Shown here: piece after piece, positions 15,451 to 25,157 of the stretch
How positions within the stretch are numbered: position 1 is the stretch's first letter
How the letters are laid out: each line of letters opens with the position of its first letter
NCBI RefSeq assembly: GCF_001522585.2
Contig: NZ_CP013373.1
Coordinates: forward strand, 1,302,001 to 1,366,000
DNA: 64,000 bases
Source of the DNA: Burkholderia sp. NRF60-BP8
GTDB lineage: Bacteria; Pseudomonadota; Gammaproteobacteria; Burkholderiales; Burkholderiaceae
Reading direction: 5' to 3'
Position numbers and translations under genes: made by a program
Notes under the pieces: generated by a model
What the model was told of the DNA's origin: nothing
Seen by the model: the letters and a program-made list of their open reading frames with translations, nothing else
The model's database searches: none

Positions 15451-16668
15451 TCACGTCCGACGGCTCCGGCGCGGGCGGGCTCGGCCGGCTTCCGCCAGCG
15501 CGAACACGCGCTGCAGCGCTGGATGGACGTTGCCGTGCCAGCGTGGCCCCGTAAACAGCCCATAGTGATCGCAATCGTCGATGTCGACGCGATGGCGCTC
15601 GTCGGCCGACAGGCCGCTGCACAGGGCGAGCGCCGCATGCGTCTGCCCGGCGCCCGTGACCGCGTCGCGGGCGCCTTCGACGGTCAGCAGCGCGACGTCG
15701 CGCAGCGCGGCGGGGTCGACGCGCCGGCCACGCACGCGCCACGCGCCGGTCGCGAGCAGCATGCGCTGGAACACGACGTCGACCGTGTCGAGAAAATAGT
15801 CGGCCGGCATGTCGAGCAGCGCCGTGTATTCGCGCAGCGCCCGCCGGGCGTCGGCAAGCCCGCTCATGTCGAAACGCGACGCCGCCAGCGCGTAGGTTTC
15901 GATCAGCGTCAGGAAGCGTTGCGGATACAGGAGCGCGATCTCGCCCTGCTGCAGATAGGTCGGGAACACGGCGCGGCCGTGCCCCGCGAAGCCGGGCGGC
16001 ACGATGTCGATCAGGTGGCGCCGGCACCAGTCGAGCGAATGGGCGGCGGCCGCGGCGCCGAGCGCGCTGGGGTTCAGCCGCGCGTCGAGCGGGCCGCCGA
16101 TCAGCGTGATGCTCGCGGGCGGCGCGAGGCCGCGTGCGGCGCGCAGCGCGAGTGCGCCGAGCGCCGGTACGGTCGCCTGGCACACGGCGACGACGTGCAG
16201 CGGCCGATCGTCGCGCTGGAGGGTGGCGACGAAGTCGTCGAGCATCGCGACGTACTCGTCGAGCCCGAAACGGCCTGCCGCGAGCGGCACGTCGCGCGCA
16301 TTGCGCCAGTCGGTCACGCAGACGTCGCCATCGGCGAGCAGCGTTTCGGCGGTTTCCCGCATCATCACGGCCGCGTGCCCGACGAGCGGCGCGCACAGCA
16401 ACACCGTGCGGCGCGCATCGGCGTGCGCGAAGCGCCGCAAGTCGCAAAACGGCGTGTGCGCGACGACCTGCTCGCCGACGTCCGGCCACGCGAGGTCGAA
16501 GCCCGGCGGCGCGGCCTGCGGCCCGAGCAGCGGTTCGAACAGGTCGTCGTAGCACGACGACGCGGCATGCGGCAGCGACGCCGCGGGCCACGCATCGAAC
16601 GCGTATCGCGTCGCCGCGCGCCATGCGCGCATCCATTCCCGCTGCTGCTCGACGACGGCGTACCACAT
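15451..16668 (-). CDS. phaZ: intracellular polyhydroxyalkanoate depolymerase
   Basis: This 405-residue protein opens MWYAVVEQQREWMRAWRA and has an alpha/beta-hydrolase fold with the nucleophile elbow VVAVCQATVPALG. The nucleophile is Cys163 rather than serine, as in the intracellular PhaZ depolymerases of Ralstonia eutropha. The acid residue lies in VEGARDAVTGAGQT and the histidine in DDCDHYGLFTG. It degrades stored poly-3-hydroxybutyrate granules in the cytoplasm. The C-terminus has a basic Arg-rich tail. The ATG at 16668 was preferred to one 12 codons upstream on the basis of the family N-terminus. Confidence 0.88.
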   Translation of the reverse strand: MWYAVVEQQREWMRAWRAATRYAFDAWPAASLPHAASSCYDDLFEPLLGPQAAPPGFDLAWPDVGEQVVAHTPFCDLRRFAHADARRTVLLCAPLVGHAAVMMRETAETLLADGDVCVTDWRNARDVPLAAGRFGLDEYVAMLDDFVATLQRDDRPLHVVAVCQATVPALGALALRAARGLAPPASITLIGGPLDARLNPSALGAAAAAHSLDWCRRHLIDIVPPGFAGHGRAVFPTYLQQGEIALLYPQRFLTLIETYALAASRFDMSGLADARRALREYTALLDMPADYFLDTVDVVFQRMLLATGAWRVRGRRVDPAALRDVALLTVEGARDAVTGAGQTHAALALCSGLSADERHRVDIDDCDHYGLFTGPRWHGNVHPALQRVFALAEAGRARPRRSRRT

Positions 16669-16874
16669 GGCGGACCCTGGGGCGGAAGGAGCGTGAACCT
16701 GCATTATGGTCACTGTGGACGGGCAGTGCGAGCTCGATGCGCGGCCGCGCGTGTCGAGCGCACGGGCACGCTGAGGCCAGCACAAGCCCGTTATTGGCGC
16801 GAACGGGTGCTAGGCGCTGCCGCGCGACGCTGCTACAGTCGGCGGTTCCATTTCCTCGAAACGGAGCGTTTGCG

Positions 16875-17504
16875 ATGAAGCTGATCGGCATGCTGGATTC
16901 CCCGTTCGTGCGCCGCGTCGCCATCTCGGCGAAGCTGCTCGACCTGCCGTTCGAACACGAGTCGCTCTCGGTGTTTCGTCATGTCGAGCAGTTCAGGACG
17001 ACCAACCCGGTCGTCAAGGCGCCGACGCTCGTGACCGACGGCGGCGCGACGCTGATCGATTCGTCGCTGATCGTCGACTATCTCGACCACCTGGCCGCGC
17101 CGGAGCGGCGCCTGCTGCCCGACGCCGTCGATGCCCGGCTGCGCGCGCTGGTGCCGATCGGGTTCGCGCTGGCTGCCGCCGAGAAGACCGTGCAGGTCGT
17201 CTGCGAGCAGGCGCTGCGGCCGTCGGACAAGCAGCACGAACCGTGGGTCGAGCGCGTGCTGAGCCAGCTCGAAGCCGCATACGGCGCACTGGAGCCGCTG
17301 GTCGCGGCCACCAACGGCTGGTTCGGCGGTGCGCGGCTGCTGCAGTCCGACGTGACGGTCGCGGTGGCGTGGCGCTTCACGCAATTCGTGGCCGCAGATT
17401 ACCCGGTGCTTGCGCGGATCGATCCGGCCCGTTATCCGGCGCTCGCCGCGCATTCCGCGCGGGCGGAAGCGCTGCCGGCCTTCGTCGAAACGCCGCTCGC
17501 CTAG
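16875..17504 (+). CDS. glutathione S-transferase family protein
   Basis: This 209-residue protein has a thioredoxin-like N-terminal domain (MKLIGMLDSPFVRRVAISAKLL) with the SPF/Y-VRRV active-site helix, the cis-Pro region VVKAPTLV and the E/D-S glutathione-binding pair as IDSSLIVDYL. The helical C-terminal domain follows from about residue 85. It is cytoplasmic and likely conjugates or reduces electrophiles with glutathione; substrates are unknown. GGAG lies about 10 bases before the ATG. It diverges from phaZ with about 200 bp between the starts. Confidence 0.9.
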   Translation: MKLIGMLDSPFVRRVAISAKLLDLPFEHESLSVFRHVEQFRTTNPVVKAPTLVTDGGATLIDSSLIVDYLDHLAAPERRLLPDAVDARLRALVPIGFALAAAEKTVQVVCEQALRPSDKQHEPWVERVLSQLEAAYGALEPLVAATNGWFGGARLLQSDVTVAVAWRFTQFVAADYPVLARIDPARYPALAAHSARAEALPAFVETPLA

Positions 17505-17670
17505 GGTTCGCGCGCCGGGCCGTCGCACATCGATGTTGGACGCCGCCGGCTCGTGTCCGGCCAGTCGCTGCCGATTGTTCTCGACGGCTGACAAGTGACT
17601 TCGCATTCGCGCTGTTTATCCGGAGGCGACCGATCCCTAGAATCCACTCCATCGAATTACGCGTTGCCAG

Positions 17671-17877
17671 ATGGAGCCGATGATGAAAGCCCTGATCGAA
17701 TCGAGTCTGTACCACCCGTCCGTCGTGTTGCCGCTTGCCGCGCTGGCGCAGTTGATGGTCGAGCGCGACTTCAATCTCGGCCAGGTCGGGCTGATCGTCG
17801 CGGCGCGCGGCGCGCAGGCGGCCGTGTCGCGCTCGCGCGCGCTGATCTTCTGCCGTCACTGCGAAGCGCACGCATGA
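17671..17877 (+). CDS. small hypothetical protein
   Basis: This 68-residue open frame follows a stretch with GGAGCC just before the start. The protein has a hydrophobic N-terminal half (SVVLPLAALAQLMV) and a C-terminal RALIFCRHCEAHA with two Cys separated by two residues. No family was recognised. Its codon use looks coding and it is followed directly by a strong terminator, which supports a real gene. Two further ATG codons at positions 4 and 5 of the frame are alternative starts. Confidence 0.45.
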   Translation: MEPMMKALIESSLYHPSVVLPLAALAQLMVERDFNLGQVGLIVAARGAQAAVSRSRALIFCRHCEAHA

Positions 17878-17898
17878 GCACGTTCGCGGCGCGCGGAT

Positions 17899-17932
17899 GA
17901 AAAAAAGCCCGGCCGGCGCAAGCCGGTCGGGC
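17899..17932 (-). terminator. intrinsic terminator for the ProP-like gene
   Basis: The stem GCCCGGCCGG pairs with CCGGTCGGGC (17907-17932). On the minus strand it is followed by a run of Us (A run at 17900-17906). It stops transcripts coming from the gene at 17988-19478. Confidence 0.75.
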
Positions 17933-17949
17933 GGATCGGGTTCGATCGG

Positions 17950-17974
17950 GCCCCGGCTTCGGCCGGGGCTTTTT
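17950..17974 (+). terminator. intrinsic terminator for the small gene upstream
   Basis: The stem GCCCCGGC with a TTCG loop pairs with GCCGGGGC and is followed by TTTTT. It faces the opposite way from the neighbouring terminator at 17899-17932, so each strand has its own stop. Confidence 0.75.
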
Positions 17975-17987
17975 CATTGAGCGACGC

Positions 17988-19478
17988 TCATGCGCGTGCG
18001 GGCGTCGCGACGCCGTAGAGGTCCGATTCGTCGTTTTCCTCGCGCAACTGGCGCGCGAGCTGATGCGCTTCGCGGCGCGTCGCGACGGCCGGCGGCGAGC
18101 CCTTCAGCGGCTGGCGCGCGGTTTCGGCGAGCGCGACGACCGACACGACGCCGATCAACGCGGCGCCCATCATGTAGTACGCGGGCATCATCAGGTTGTG
18201 CGTCACGTCGACGAGCCACGCGGTGACGAGGGGCGTCGTGCCGCCGAACAGCGATACCGACACGTTGAAGCCGATCGCGAGCGCGCCGTAACGGATTTCG
18301 GTCGGGAACAGCGCGGGAAGCGCCGACGGCATCACGCCGGTGAAGCACGACAGCAGCACGCCGAGGATCAGCAGGCCGCCGAACACCGACGCCGTGGTGC
18401 CCGCATGGATCAGCATCAGCGACGGGATCGACAGCACCAGCAGGCCGACGCAGCCGGCGAGCATCACCGGCTTGCGGCCGATCTTGTCCGACAGGCGGCC
18501 GGCGTACAGCGTCATCGGCATCATCAGCACCATCACGATCAGCACCAGCACGAGGCTGTGCGATTCGTCGAAATGCAGCGTCGACGACATGAAGCTCGGC
18601 AGGTACGACAGCACCATGTAGTCGGTCACGTTGAAGATCAGCACGAGGCCGACGCACAGCAGCAGCGCACGCCAGTTGCGCAGCAGCGTCTCGCGAAAGC
18701 GCGCTTTCGGCACGGCCTTGTCCTGCGCTTCGCGCTGTTCGGCCTGGCGCTTGAACGCGGGCGTTTCCTCGAGCTTCATCCGGATGTAGAGACCGATCAG
18801 GCCGAGCGGGCCGGCGATCAGGAACGGCACGCGCCAGCCCCACGACAGCAGCGCGTCCTGCGACAGCGACGCGGTGAGCAGCGCGACGACGCCCGCGCCC
18901 AGCACATAGCCGATCAGCGTGCCGAATTCGAGGAAGCTGCCCATGAAGCCGCGGCGCTTGTCGGTCGAGAACTCGGCGATGAAGGTGGCGGCGCCGCCGT
19001 ATTCGCCGCCGGTGGAGAAGCCCTGCACGAGGCGGGCGACGAGCAGCAGCACGGGCGCCATGATGCCGATGGACGCGTAGCTGGGGATCAGTCCGATCGC
19101 GAAGGTGCCCACGGCCATCATGATCATCGTGGCGGCGAGCACGCGCTGGCGGCCGATGCGGTCGCCGAGCGGGCCGAACACCATGCCGCCGAGCGGACGC
19201 ACGAGGAACGCGGCCGCGAACGTGCCGAAGGTGGCGAGCAACTGCGCGGACGGGCTGCTGGACGGGAAGAACACCTTGCCGAGCGTGACGGCGATATAGC
19301 TGTAGACGCCGAAGTCGAACCATTCCATCGCATTGCCGATGGCCATCGCGCTGACGGCGCGCTTGAGCAGGCTCTGGTCGACGACGGTGATGTCGTCCAC
19401 GGCGAGCGGGGCTTCGGCGGACGACGAAGCGGGGGAGGAGACAGCGGTCGGGCTGACGTGTGTTGCGGTCAAGGTCAT
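17988..19478 (-). CDS. ProP-like MFS transporter (metabolite:H+ symporter)
   Basis: This 496-residue protein has twelve membrane helices of the major facilitator superfamily. It carries the metabolite:H+ symporter marks AIGNAMEWFDFGVYSYIAV near helix 1, the motif GDRIGRQRVL after helix 2, and a cytoplasmic loop with RMKLEETPAF in mid-protein. This matches the ProP (proline/betaine) branch, which imports compatible solutes under osmotic stress. The substrate is inferred from the family; related transporters carry citrate, shikimate or alpha-ketoglutarate. The ATG at 19478 has AAAGGAGTGC upstream. The C-terminal coiled-coil of E. coli ProP, used in osmosensing, is not obvious here; only a charged helical tail (residues about 465-490) is seen. 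Confidence 0.85.
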   Translation of the reverse strand: MTLTATHVSPTAVSSPASSSAEAPLAVDDITVVDQSLLKRAVSAMAIGNAMEWFDFGVYSYIAVTLGKVFFPSSSPSAQLLATFGTFAAAFLVRPLGGMVFGPLGDRIGRQRVLAATMIMMAVGTFAIGLIPSYASIGIMAPVLLLVARLVQGFSTGGEYGGAATFIAEFSTDKRRGFMGSFLEFGTLIGYVLGAGVVALLTASLSQDALLSWGWRVPFLIAGPLGLIGLYIRMKLEETPAFKRQAEQREAQDKAVPKARFRETLLRNWRALLLCVGLVLIFNVTDYMVLSYLPSFMSSTLHFDESHSLVLVLIVMVLMMPMTLYAGRLSDKIGRKPVMLAGCVGLLVLSIPSLMLIHAGTTASVFGGLLILGVLLSCFTGVMPSALPALFPTEIRYGALAIGFNVSVSLFGGTTPLVTAWLVDVTHNLMMPAYYMMGAALIGVVSVVALAETARQPLKGSPPAVATRREAHQLARQLREENDESDLYGVATPARA

Positions 19479-20346
<868 letters not shown>

Positions 20347-20380
20347 GCGCGGCCGCACGCGCGGCGGGGCGGGTGCCGCG

Positions 20381-21130
20381 TCAGGCGGCCTGCGCGGCGT
20401 CCGCTGCTTCCGCGTCGGTGGAGGTGGATTGGCGCCACACGCAGGCGCCCTTGACCGACTTGTCGAGCTCGTCGAGCTGCGTCTGGTGCGCGGCCAACTC
20501 GTCGTCGCTTGCTGCGATGACCGGCAGATCGAGCGCCGCAAGCGACACGCGCTGGCCGTTCGCCGCACCGCCGTCGGCGCCCGTGTCGTCGAGCATGTCG
20601 ATCACGAGGCTGTCCTGGCCGCGCGTCATCGCGAGATACACCTCGGCGAGCAGCTCCGAGTCGAGCAGTGCGCCGTGCAGCGTGCGGTGCGCGTTGCTGA
20701 TGCCGAAGCGGTCGCACAGCGCGTCGAGCGAATTGCGCTTGCCGGGGAACATCTGCTTGGCCTGCACCAGCGTGTCGATCACGCCGCCGCAATGCTCGGT
20801 GAACGGCGGCAGGCCGAGCCGCGCGAATTCGGCGTCGAGGAAGCCGAGGTCGAACGGTGCGTTGTGGATGATCAGCTCGGCGCCCTTCACGAAGTCGCGG
20901 ATCTGGTCGACGACTTCCGCGAACTTCGGCTTGTCGCTGAGGAACTCGGTCGTGAGGCCGTGCACGGCCAGTGCGCCCGGATCGCTGTCGCGCTCGGGGT
21001 TCACGTAGATGTGCAGGTTGTTGCCGGTGAGCCGTCGGTTCAGCAGCTCGACGCAGCCGATTTCGATCAGGCGGTCGCCCGTGCGGGCGTTCAGGCCGGT
21101 GGTTTCGGTATCGAGAATGATCTGGCGCAT
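20381..21130 (-). CDS. dnaQ: DNA polymerase III epsilon subunit (proofreading exonuclease)
   Basis: This 249-residue DEDD-type 3'-5' exonuclease starts MRQIILDTETTGLN, which holds the ExoI motif with the DxE pair. The ExoII segment is IIHNAPFDLGFLD and the ExoIII region is HRTLHGALLDSELLAEVY, with His and Asp. The C-terminal tail (about residues 190-249) binds the polymerase alpha subunit in E. coli. It proofreads replication errors. The ATG at 21128-21130 begins the motif directly. It follows rnhA on the same strand by about 50 bp, the arrangement seen in many proteobacteria. Confidence 0.95.
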   Translation of the reverse strand: MRQIILDTETTGLNARTGDRLIEIGCVELLNRRLTGNNLHIYVNPERDSDPGALAVHGLTTEFLSDKPKFAEVVDQIRDFVKGAELIIHNAPFDLGFLDAEFARLGLPPFTEHCGGVIDTLVQAKQMFPGKRNSLDALCDRFGISNAHRTLHGALLDSELLAEVYLAMTRGQDSLVIDMLDDTGADGGAANGQRVSLAALDLPVIAASDDELAAHQTQLDELDKSVKGACVWRQSTSTDAEAADAAQAA

Positions 21131-21180
21131 GTCGGATAAATCGGCGGATAAATCGGGAAAGAGTGGAGGGCGGCCCGGAT

Positions 21181-21624
21181 TCAGGCCGCGAGCGATTCGA
21201 CGCCGCGATTCGCGAGCGCGTCGGCGCGTTCGTTTTCGGGGTGGCCCGCGTGGCCCTTCACCCAGCGCCATTCGACGTCGTGCTGCACGACGAGCGCATC
21301 GAGCCGCTTCCACAGGTCGGCGTTCTTCACGGGCGTCTTCGCCGCGGTGACCCAGCCTTTCTTCTTCCACCCGTGGATCCACTCGCTGATGCCTTTCTGC
21401 ACGTATTGCGAGTCGGTATGCACGATCACCCGGCACGGCCGCTTGAGCGCCTCGAGCGCGGCGATCACGCCCATCAGCTCCATGCGGTTGTTGGTCGTGT
21501 TCGGCTCGCCGCCGAACAGTTCCTTTTCTTGGGTGCCGTAGCGCAGCAGCGCACCCCAGCCGCCGGGGCCGGGGTTGCCCTTGCAGGCGCCGTCGGTATA
21601 GATGTCGATGGTGTCGGTTGTCAT
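21181..21624 (-). CDS. rnhA: ribonuclease HI
   Basis: This 147-residue RNase H degrades the RNA strand of RNA:DNA hybrids. It has [19 protein letters not shown] with the first catalytic Asp, the [16 protein letters not shown] segment with Glu, [11 protein letters not shown] with Asp and [13 protein letters not shown] with the final His and Asp. Length is close to the 155 residues of E. coli. Its ATG overlaps the stop of the upstream methyltransferase gene by four bases, suggesting coupled translation. Confidence 0.96.
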   Translation of the reverse strand: MTTDTIDIYTDGACKGNPGPGGWGALLRYGTQEKELFGGEPNTTNNRMELMGVIAALEALKRPCRVIVHTDSQYVQKGISEWIHGWKKKGWVTAAKTPVKNADLWKRLDALVVQHDVEWRWVKGHAGHPENERADALANRGVESLAA

Positions 21625-22433
21625 GAACGTTCTTGGTGGGTGGTCGGGGAGGCCGCCGGCGTCAGGCCCGGTGCGAGCACGGGCTTCTTCATCCTGATCG
21701 GGCCGACGAGACGCATGCCGCGCACGCGCTTGACGGCCGTCACCATGTAGACGGCGCCGAAGATCGGCCACCAGCGGTCGCCGGCGGCCTCCATGAAGCC
21801 GTAGCGGGCCAGCCACTGATCGGTGGCGAGCGGCGGCCGGTAGCAGCCGAAGCGGCCGCGTTCGAGGTCGAAGCCGAGCAGCTTGATCCAGTCCTTGAGC
21901 CGGATGAACGCGATCTGGTCGCGCGTGGCCGGCACGAACGGGCGGTTCGCCATGCGCCCGAACGACTGCCGCATGCCCCACAGGCTGAGCGAGTTGAAGC
22001 CGGTGATCACGAGCTGGCCTTCCGGCATCAGCACGCGCTCGGCCTCGCGCAGCAGGCGGTGCGGATCGGACGTGAATTCGAGCGTGTGCGGCATCACGAT
22101 CAGGTCGACGCTTTGCGACTCGAACGGCAGGTCGAGCAGATCGCACCAGGTCGTGCTGCGATCGGCCGGCGCGTGGGCCGCCGCGTGCGTTTCGCGCGCC
22201 CGCGGATACTGATACGGCGCGCTCGCGCCGCTCGCCGGGTCGAGCACCAGGCCGCGATACGGCATGCGGTTCTCGCGCAGCGCGTCGAGCTGCGGCAAGC
22301 CGAGCTGCAGCGCGTGGAAGCCGAAGACGTCGGACACGATCCGGTCGAGCTGCGCCTGCTCCCAGCCCAGCACGTAGCGGCCGGGCGGCGAGTCGGTCCA
22401 GGCGGGCCAGTCTATAATTTGACGGTCAGACAT
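21621..22433 (-). CDS. class I SAM-dependent methyltransferase
   Basis: This 270-residue protein has a methyltransferase core at about residues 60-170. It shows the acidic strand end ([24 protein letters not shown]) and the [15 protein letters not shown] motif. The glycine-rich SAM motif is poorly conserved. The gene precedes rnhA and dnaQ, a linkage common in beta- and gammaproteobacteria; the substrate is not known to me. It starts 18 bp from the divergent gloB start, so promoters of the two genes must lie within each other's coding sequence. Confidence 0.82.
   Translation of the reverse strand: MSDRQIIDWPAWTDSPPGRYVLGWEQAQLDRIVSDVFGFHALQLGLPQLDALRENRMPYRGLVLDPASGASAPYQYPRARETHAAAHAPADRSTTWCDLLDLPFESQSVDLIVMPHTLEFTSDPHRLLREAERVLMPEGQLVITGFNSLSLWGMRQSFGRMANRPFVPATRDQIAFIRLKDWIKLLGFDLERGRFGCYRPPLATDQWLARYGFMEAAGDRWWPIFGAVYMVTAVKRVRGMRLVGPIRMKKPVLAPGLTPAASPTTHQERS
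22413..22418 (+). promoter_or_regulatory. candidate -10 element of gloB
   Basis: A perfect TATAAT lies 33 bp before the gloB ATG, inside the first codons of the divergent methyltransferase gene. The region 17 bases upstream has no good -35 match, so the promoter may be weak or regulated. Confidence 0.35.
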
Positions 22434-22451
22434 AACGATGATTGCGCGCCC

Positions 22452-23258
22452 ATGAACGAGCTGGAATACGTGCCGGTTCCGGCATTCGAAGACAACTATA
22501 TCTGGCTCGTCTCGGACGGCTGCGATGCGATCGCCGTCGACCCGGGTGAAGCCGCGCCCGTACGCCGGGTTCTTGCCGAACGAGGCTGGCGGTTGACCGC
22601 TATTTTACTCACGCACCACCACGCCGACCACGTCGGCGGTGTCGAGGCGCTGCGCAATAGCCAACCGGCCGATGCTCCGCTCGCCGTTTACGGCCCCGCG
22701 GCCGAAGCGATCGACGTGGTCACGCGGCCGCTTTCGGGCGGCGATCGCGTGACGCTCGACGCACCGGCCGTCGCATTCGACGTGCTCGACGTGCCGGGTC
22801 ATACGCGCGGCCATATCGCGTATTTCCAGCGGGTCGGGCAGGGCAACGCGGCGCCGCACGTGTTCTGCGGCGACACGCTGTTCTCGTGCGGCTGCGGCCG
22901 CCTGTTCGAAGGCACGCCCGCGCAGATGCTCGCGTCGCTCGACGCGCTCGCGGCGCTGCCGGGCGACACCCGCGTGCATTGTGCACACGAATACACGCTG
23001 TCGAACATCCGCTTCGCGCTCGCGTGCGAGCCCGACAATGCGGCGCTCGCGGCGTGGCGCGACGACGCGCAGGCGCTGCGGGCGCGCGGCGTGCCGACGC
23101 TGCCCACTACGATCGCGCACGAGCGTGCCGTTAACCCGTTCATGCGGGCGGACAACGCGGCGATCCACGCGACGCTCGAGGCCGAGCTGCACGAAACGGT
23201 GACGGATCGTCTGGCGGCGTTCACGCTGATGCGCGAATGGAAAAACCGGTTTCGATGA
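22452..23258 (+). CDS. gloB: hydroxyacylglutathione hydrolase (glyoxalase II)
   Basis: This 268-residue metallo-beta-lactamase-fold enzyme splits S-lactoylglutathione into lactate and glutathione, the second step of methylglyoxal removal. The metal site THHHADH is at residues 54-60. Further ligands lie in VPGHTRGHIAY, FCGDTLFSCGCGRLFEG and HCAHEYTLSN. The C-terminal glutathione-binding helix region follows, with NPFMR. The ATG at 22452 lies 18 bp from the divergent methyltransferase start. Confidence 0.95.
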   Translation: MNELEYVPVPAFEDNYIWLVSDGCDAIAVDPGEAAPVRRVLAERGWRLTAILLTHHHADHVGGVEALRNSQPADAPLAVYGPAAEAIDVVTRPLSGGDRVTLDAPAVAFDVLDVPGHTRGHIAYFQRVGQGNAAPHVFCGDTLFSCGCGRLFEGTPAQMLASLDALAALPGDTRVHCAHEYTLSNIRFALACEPDNAALAAWRDDAQALRARGVPTLPTTIAHERAVNPFMRADNAAIHATLEAELHETVTDRLAAFTLMREWKNRFR

Positions 23259-23343
23259 CGTTTTCCGGAGGACTCCAAAGCTCAAGCGGTGCCTGTAAAA
23301 ATTGCTCCAAATGTAGGATTTCGCTGAGTTTTCGGTGTTTTTA

Positions 23344-23372
23344 TTGACGTGAAGCACGCACTTCCGTAGTAT
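23344..23372 (+). promoter_or_regulatory. sigma-70 promoter of mltD
   Basis: TTGACG (23344-23349) and TAGTAT (23367-23372) are separated by 17 bases. Both hexamers are near consensus and stand out in GC-rich surroundings. Transcription would begin about 30 bases before the mltD ATG. Confidence 0.6.
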
Positions 23373-23409
23373 CGCCTGCAATTTCCAGCCGTCGGAAGCC
23401 GAGATTTTC

Positions 23410-24999
23410 ATGCGACTTATATTGAGTGCGATGGTGGTGCTACTCCTCGCCGCGTGTGCGAGCCAGCCCCCTGTCGCCAACAACGCCGCCGATTCGCAGG
23501 CGACGTCCAACTACCTCCGTAAATCAGCCACCGCCAAAGAAACTGTCGACGTCGACAAGCAATCCGTCGGCGACCTGACCAGTGCAGACTCCGATCTCTG
23601 GGCGCGCATCCGTCGCGGCTTCCAGATGCCCGACCTGCAGAGCGATCTCGTCGACATGCAGACGACCTGGTACACGCAGCGGCCCGATTACGTGCAGCGC
23701 ATGACCGAGCGCTCGCAGAAGTACCTGTATCACATCGTCGAGGAGCTCGAGGCGCGTCACATGCCGACCGAGCTTGCGCTGCTGCCGTTCATCGAGTCCG
23801 CGTACAACCCGCAGGCGCTGTCGGTCGCGAAAGCGGCCGGCATGTGGCAGTTCATGCCCGGCACCGGCCGCACGTACAACCTGAAGCGCAACATGTGGCA
23901 GGACGAGCGTCGTGACGTGCTCGCGTCGACGAGCGCCGCGCTCGACTACCTGTCCCGCCTGCACGACATGTTCGGCGACTGGTATCTGGCGCTGGCCGCG
24001 TACAACTGGGGCGAGGGCAACGTGCAGCGCGCGATCGCGCGCAACCAGGCGGCCGGCCTGCCGACCGACTACCAGAGCCTGCGGATGCCGAACGAGACGC
24101 GCAACTACGTGCCGAAGCTGCAGGCGGTGAAGAACATCATCGCGAGCCCGCAGCAGTACGGCCTGACGCTGCCCGATATCCCGAACCACCCGTATTTCGT
24201 GACGGTCACGACGTCGCGCGACATCGACGTGGCGGTGGCCGCGAAGCTCGCGAACCTGCCGCTCGACGAGTTCCGCTCGCTGAACCCGTCGTTCTCGAAG
24301 CCGGTGATCCTCGGCGCGACCGAGCCGCAGATCCTGCTGCCGTTCGACAACGCGTCCGCGTTCGAGAAGAGCCTGAAAGCCTACAGCGGCCAGCTGTCGT
24401 CGTGGACCACCTACACGGTCAGCGAGCGTGCGCGCCCGGCCGCGATCGCCGAGAAGATCGGCGTCGACGCCGATACGCTGATGTCGGTCAACAAGATTCC
24501 GGCCGGCATGCGCCTGAAGCCGGGCTCGACGATCGTCGTGCCGCGCGGCGACGACGACGACGAGGACATCAGCGCCGACGTCGCCGAAAACGGCGTGCTC
24601 GCGATGGAGCCGGACGTTCCCGATACGCGCAAGATGCTGATCCGCGTGCGCCGCAAGCAGTCGATGGCGGCGATCGCCGGCCGCTACGGCGTGTCGGTCG
24701 GTCAGTTGAAGGCGTGGAACCGTACGCACCGCGATCTCGCGATGCCGGGCCAGGCGCTCGTGCTGCACGTGCCGGTCGGCCGTGCGGTGCCGGCGGAACC
24801 CGGTCCGGAACGGATCGCGACGTCGACGGGCGGTGCGCACATCGAGCGCGCGAGCCTGGCGGTGGGCGGCAAGTCGCACGGCGGCAAGCGCGGCGCCGCC
24901 AAGTCGTCGGCGAAGCCGGCGAAGGCCGCGCCCGCGAAAGCCGCCCCCGCGAAAGCCGCGCCGGCCAAGACCGCCGCGCACAAGGGCAAGAAGAAGTAA
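23410..24999 (+). CDS. mltD: membrane-bound lytic murein transglycosylase D with LysM domains
   Basis: This 529-residue lipoprotein has a lipobox LLLAAC with Cys16. A transglycosylase domain (about 105-240) contains the catalytic Glu129 in LLPFIESAYNPQA, plus AAGMWQFMPGTGR and LAAYNWGEGNV. Two LysM peptidoglycan-binding domains follow at about 332-380 and 408-457. It cleaves peptidoglycan to anhydromuropeptides at the outer membrane. The C-terminus (about 485-529) is a low-complexity Lys/Ala/Pro tail with repeated AAPAK units and a GKKK end. E. coli MltD lacks such a basic tail. It has its own promoter just upstream and a terminator after it. Confidence 0.93.
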   Translation: MRLILSAMVVLLLAACASQPPVANNAADSQATSNYLRKSATAKETVDVDKQSVGDLTSADSDLWARIRRGFQMPDLQSDLVDMQTTWYTQRPDYVQRMTERSQKYLYHIVEELEARHMPTELALLPFIESAYNPQALSVAKAAGMWQFMPGTGRTYNLKRNMWQDERRDVLASTSAALDYLSRLHDMFGDWYLALAAYNWGEGNVQRAIARNQAAGLPTDYQSLRMPNETRNYVPKLQAVKNIIASPQQYGLTLPDIPNHPYFVTVTTSRDIDVAVAAKLANLPLDEFRSLNPSFSKPVILGATEPQILLPFDNASAFEKSLKAYSGQLSSWTTYTVSERARPAAIAEKIGVDADTLMSVNKIPAGMRLKPGSTIVVPRGDDDDEDISADVAENGVLAMEPDVPDTRKMLIRVRRKQSMAAIAGRYGVSVGQLKAWNRTHRDLAMPGQALVLHVPVGRAVPAEPGPERIATSTGGAHIERASLAVGGKSHGGKRGAAKSSAKPAKAAPAKAAPAKAAPAKTAAHKGKKK

Positions 25000-25070
25000 G
25001 CGCGGGGGTGCGCACGGCGTGGCGGCCGGTAACGCCCGCACGATTGCGCTATCATCCGACGAATTCGACG

Positions 25071-25098
25071 AAACGCCGTCACCGAGGTGACGGCGTTT
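25071..25098 (+). terminator. intrinsic terminator after mltD
   Basis: The perfect stem AAACGCCGTCACC pairs with GGTGACGGCGTTT around a two-base core and is followed by TCGTTT. It separates mltD from the MFS gene. Confidence 0.7.
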
Positions 25099-25157
25099 TC
25101 GTTTGCGCGCGGCGCGGCGGCGCTGCGTCGCGCGTCTTCATATGACAAGGGGAAGCG

